A stretch of 15,550 nucleotides of DNA from Candidatus Woesearchaeota archaeon (GTDB lineage Archaea; Nanobdellota; Nanobdellia; Woesearchaeales; WJKV01): positions 1-15,550 of the forward strand of contig WJKV01000015.1 of the NCBI GenBank assembly GCA_014728875.1, written 5' to 3'. Under the pieces are notes generated by a model. It had not been told where the DNA came from. It saw nothing but the letters and a program-made list of their open reading frames with translations, and did not search any database. The translations under genes were made by a program, and so were the position numbers. This document shows, piece after piece, positions 13,569 through 15,550 of the stretch. How positions within the stretch are numbered: position 1 is the first letter of the stretch; each line of letters begins with the position of its first letter.

Positions 13569-14015
13569 ATGGCAAGAAAGAATATCTGGCTTACAAAGAA
13601 GCAATTGAAACAGAGAGTCATAATTGCCGCAGTTGTAATTATTATTCTTATCCTTTTAGGTTTGTGGATCTTCAGGACTCAGCCTGTAGAAGAGACGATC
13701 GAGAATATCACAGAACCTGATTTTGAGCAGGCAGAACAGATAGAGCAGGTAGAGACAGATATGCAGGATGAGGAAGAGATGCAGGCAGAAACAGAAGAAG
13801 AGCCAGAAGTCATAAGCAACAGCTGCAAGATCGCGCTAAAGCATGCAGAAGACGAAGTTCTCGATGCGTACAACATCAAAAGAAAAGCAGAATCAAGGCT
13901 TGCAGATCTTGAAGAACAGACTGCAGAAGTCAAAAAAGAGGTTGCAGAAGCAGAAGACCTTCTTTCTGACAGTGAAGAAGCTTTGGAAAAATTAAGAGAA
14001 AGCTGTACAGAATGA
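13569..14015 (+). CDS. membrane-anchored protein with Cys-bracketed coiled coil
   Basis: A 148-residue protein when started at ATG 13569. An earlier in-frame ATG at 13539 would lie upstream of the predicted RNA start, while AGGGTGTG (13558-13565) supplies a Shine-Dalgarno before 13569. A short basic N-terminus precedes one membrane segment (about 17-35). There is no lipobox, so it is a signal-anchor protein. An acidic Glu/Gln/Met spacer (50-80) follows, then a helical coiled coil from 86 to 146. The only cysteines, C86 and C146, sit at the two ends of that helix region, 60 residues apart, suggesting a disulfide-closed helical hairpin. This repeats the architecture of the lipoprotein at 7816-8550. 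The function is unknown. The stop codon abuts the stop of the convergent aminotransferase with no gap. Confidence 0.78.
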   Translation: MARKNIWLTKKQLKQRVIIAAVVIIILILLGLWIFRTQPVEETIENITEPDFEQAEQIEQVETDMQDEEEMQAETEEEPEVISNSCKIALKHAEDEVLDAYNIKRKAESRLADLEEQTAEVKKEVAEAEDLLSDSEEALEKLRESCTE

Positions 14016-15371
14016 TTATTTCAATTTCTTCATTGAATCTTCCAGGATGTTGCTGAATAAGTTTATTTCCCTTTCCTTAACATCCAACGGCGGAAGGACC
14101 CTTATTGTCTTGTGTCCGCACGGCGCAAGAAGAAGACCTCTTTTCAGGCTTTCGTAAAGTATCTTCTTTCTTTTCTTTGCATCACTAATCTCGAACGCGT
14201 CCATCAGACCTATTCCTCTTACATCTGTTATGTGCTGGGGATTCTTCTGCTGTATCTCTTCCAGCTTCTCCCTTAAAATCTTCCCCATCTTTATTGCATT
14301 GTCCAACAGACGTTCTTTCTGGATTATCTCTATTGTCTTATAACCGACAGCTGTGGAGATCGCATTGCCTTCTGCCCATGTGCTGCTCACTCTTCCGTCT
14401 TCTTTCGGGAAGAGGTCTTTTTTTCCGACTGCAGCTGCGACCCTTAACGCTTTTCCTGCGCAGATCATGTCAGGCTTGACTCCGAAATTCTCGCAGGCCC
14501 ACCATTTGCCTGTCCTGCCCATGCCTGCCTGTATCTCGTCGCTGATTATCGGGATGTCGTGCTGCTGCGCAATGTCAAAAACCTCCCTGAATGCGTCAGG
14601 AGTGGGAACATTGTAGCCGCCTTCGCCCTGCACAGGCTCTATTATTATGTAGGATATCTCTTCCGGCTTTATTGTTCCGCAGTCCTTGCTCAAGGTCTCT
14701 GCAAGAACACTTATCTTTTCGCCTTTCCTGCCCGTCTTGTACCATTGGTTGTTGTTCTTGTCCTTTATCAGCGGATAAGGGAATGAAATAACTTTTGGAA
14801 CCTGCGGATAGAATGCCCTGTGCTGCCATTTGCTCCTGTTCAAGGAGAGAGCGCCGAGCGTCCTTCCGTGGAACGCACCGTCAAAACAGATGCCGTATCC
14901 GTAATTCTTTCTTGCCTGATAGCAGAGCTTGATTGCATTCTCTACTGCTTCTGTGCCTGTGCTCACCAAAAATGCCTGGTCGAACCTGAACTGTTTTGTG
15001 ATCTCTATCAGTTTGTGATGCAGGTGCGAAGGCGTAGGCAGGCTCAGGTCCGGCTTGTGCCCGTAGCCTGAGATGAAATCAGCGCCTGCGTAACGGTCAG
15101 GATCAATGCCTCCCAATTCCCTTGACATCGCAGTGAGCGCAGGATTGTTGTAGCCCAGGGGCGCGCTGCCGACATGAGAACAGAAGTCCATTATAATATT
15201 GCTGTCAACATCTGTGAGAAACGGGCCTATTGCAGGAGCTTTCCTGTCCCATACAAAATAAGGATTATAAGTTGACAAAGATGCATACTTCATGTGATAG
15301 GAGACCCATTTCTTTGCATTGCTGCCGGGTATTTTCTTAACTTTAGGCTCTATTGTCTCTCTATCCATCAT
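14016..15371 (-). CDS. class III PLP-dependent aminotransferase or amino-acid racemase
   Basis: A 451-residue fold-type I PLP enzyme of the class III aminotransferase family. STGTEA (137-142) binds the PLP phosphate. FHGRTLGAL (168-176) holds the aromatic residue stacking on the ring. EPVQGEGG (245-252) and SDEIQAGMGRTGK (277-289, D278 pairing with the pyridine nitrogen) are canonical, and K307 in ICAGKAL (303-309) is the Schiff-base lysine. Family members include 4-aminobutyrate, ornithine and lysine aminotransferases, and archaeal homologues have been shown to be amino-acid racemases, so the substrate cannot be fixed. The stretch after K307, RVAAAVGKKDLF, replaces the commoner glycine-rich GGG-x-P segment. 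The start is ATG 15371 or the adjoining ATG 15368; AGAGGTG at 15379-15385 serves either. The TATA box is at 15414-15421. Confidence 0.92.
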   Translation of the reverse strand: MMDRETIEPKVKKIPGSNAKKWVSYHMKYASLSTYNPYFVWDRKAPAIGPFLTDVDSNIIMDFCSHVGSAPLGYNNPALTAMSRELGGIDPDRYAGADFISGYGHKPDLSLPTPSHLHHKLIEITKQFRFDQAFLVSTGTEAVENAIKLCYQARKNYGYGICFDGAFHGRTLGALSLNRSKWQHRAFYPQVPKVISFPYPLIKDKNNNQWYKTGRKGEKISVLAETLSKDCGTIKPEEISYIIIEPVQGEGGYNVPTPDAFREVFDIAQQHDIPIISDEIQAGMGRTGKWWACENFGVKPDMICAGKALRVAAAVGKKDLFPKEDGRVSSTWAEGNAISTAVGYKTIEIIQKERLLDNAIKMGKILREKLEEIQQKNPQHITDVRGIGLMDAFEISDAKKRKKILYESLKRGLLLAPCGHKTIRVLPPLDVKEREINLFSNILEDSMKKLK

Positions 15372-15413
15372 TCAGATACACCTCTTCCTTTTCTGTTTCA
15401 GAAGAAATCTTGG

Positions 15414-15421
15414 TTTATAAA
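15414..15421 (-). promoter_or_regulatory. TATA box of the aminotransferase gene
   Basis: TTTATAAA 43-50 nt upstream of ATG 15371, giving a predicted leader of about 20 nt that keeps the AGAGGTG ribosome binding site. A second TTTATAAA at 15437-15444 may act as an alternative promoter. Confidence 0.5.
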
Positions 15422-15449
15422 TTTATGCTTTATCTGTTTATAAAGAATC

Positions 15450-15550
15450 CTAATCCCTTTTTTCCAGGACTGCTTTGTAGCCTATCAAGGTGTGCGGCCT
15501 GTCAACTTTGGTTACAGGACCTTCTGCTCTTGCCTTATGGTCCCATAAGA
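15450..15550 (-). CDS. C-terminus of an unidentified protein, cut by the window edge
   Basis: On the minus strand an open frame enters from the right edge and ends at TAG 15450-15452. It encodes at least 32 residues, beginning LWDHKARAEGPVTKV and ending GYKAVLEKRD. The composition looks like a real globular protein and there is no competing frame, but it is too short to assign. It would be upstream of the aminotransferase gene on the same strand, with two TATA boxes in the 78-bp gap. Confidence 0.5.
   Translation of the reverse strand, partial: LWDHKARAEGPVTKVDRPHTLIGYKAVLEKRD

Noticed and set aside
1..15550. CRISPR array, transposase, tRNA or rRNA
   Set aside because: No regularly spaced repeat series, no transposase motifs, and no cloverleaf or rRNA-like segments were seen on reading both strands.

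Overview
The window reads as archaeal, most likely from a small-genome DPANN lineage of the Woesearchaeota/Pacearchaeota type. It carries ribosomal protein L35Ae, deoxyhypusine synthase, a TrmB-family regulator and a DUF112/TctA-like permease. TATA boxes (TTTATAAA/TTTAAATA type) sit about 22-33 nt upstream of most start codons, so many mRNAs are probably leaderless. The phylum is an inference from this gene mix and from the many small lipoproteins; the archaeal domain is much better supported.

Layout. 28-2349 (minus strand): a multi-pass membrane protein with a long C-terminal coiled coil, L35Ae, and a TrmB-like regulator, each with its own promoter. 2350-2536 is a divergent control region with repeats. 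2537-4089 (plus): an LCM-like SAM methyltransferase overlapping by 4 bp with a P-loop nucleoside/nucleotide kinase-like gene. 4160-7734 (plus): a full-length SecA-type ATPase (973 aa) followed 20 bp later by a small protein with two Fis/NtrC-type helix-turn-helix domains. 7735-8550: a structured leader and a lipoprotein with a Cys-bracketed coiled coil. 8559-10219 (minus): a lipoprotein with six Cys-pair repeats and a Pol-beta-type nucleotidyltransferase. 10301-11412 (plus): a possible 15-codon leaderless ORF and a eukaryote-like deoxyhypusine synthase, overlapping at its end with a convergent TctA-like permease (11402-12610, minus). 12611-12826: an intergenic region with tandem hairpins. 12827-14015 (plus): a lipoprotein with a probable duplicated beta domain and a membrane-anchored Cys-bracketed coiled coil. 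14016-15371 (minus): a class III PLP aminotransferase or racemase. 15450-15550 (minus): the C-terminus of an unidentified gene.

The most unusual item is the SecA-type motor. Archaeal Sec export is described as SecA-free, yet here Walker A, the DEAD-like box, the preprotein cross-linking region, motif VI and the helical scaffold are all recognisable, under an archaeal promoter and beside a bacterial-style Fis-HTH protein. At least five envelope proteins lie within 10 kb, three of them with lipoboxes. A link between this motor and these exported proteins is a hypothesis only; no gene here proves it. No tRNA, rRNA, CRISPR array or transposase was seen, and no gene-free stretch exceeds 300 bp.
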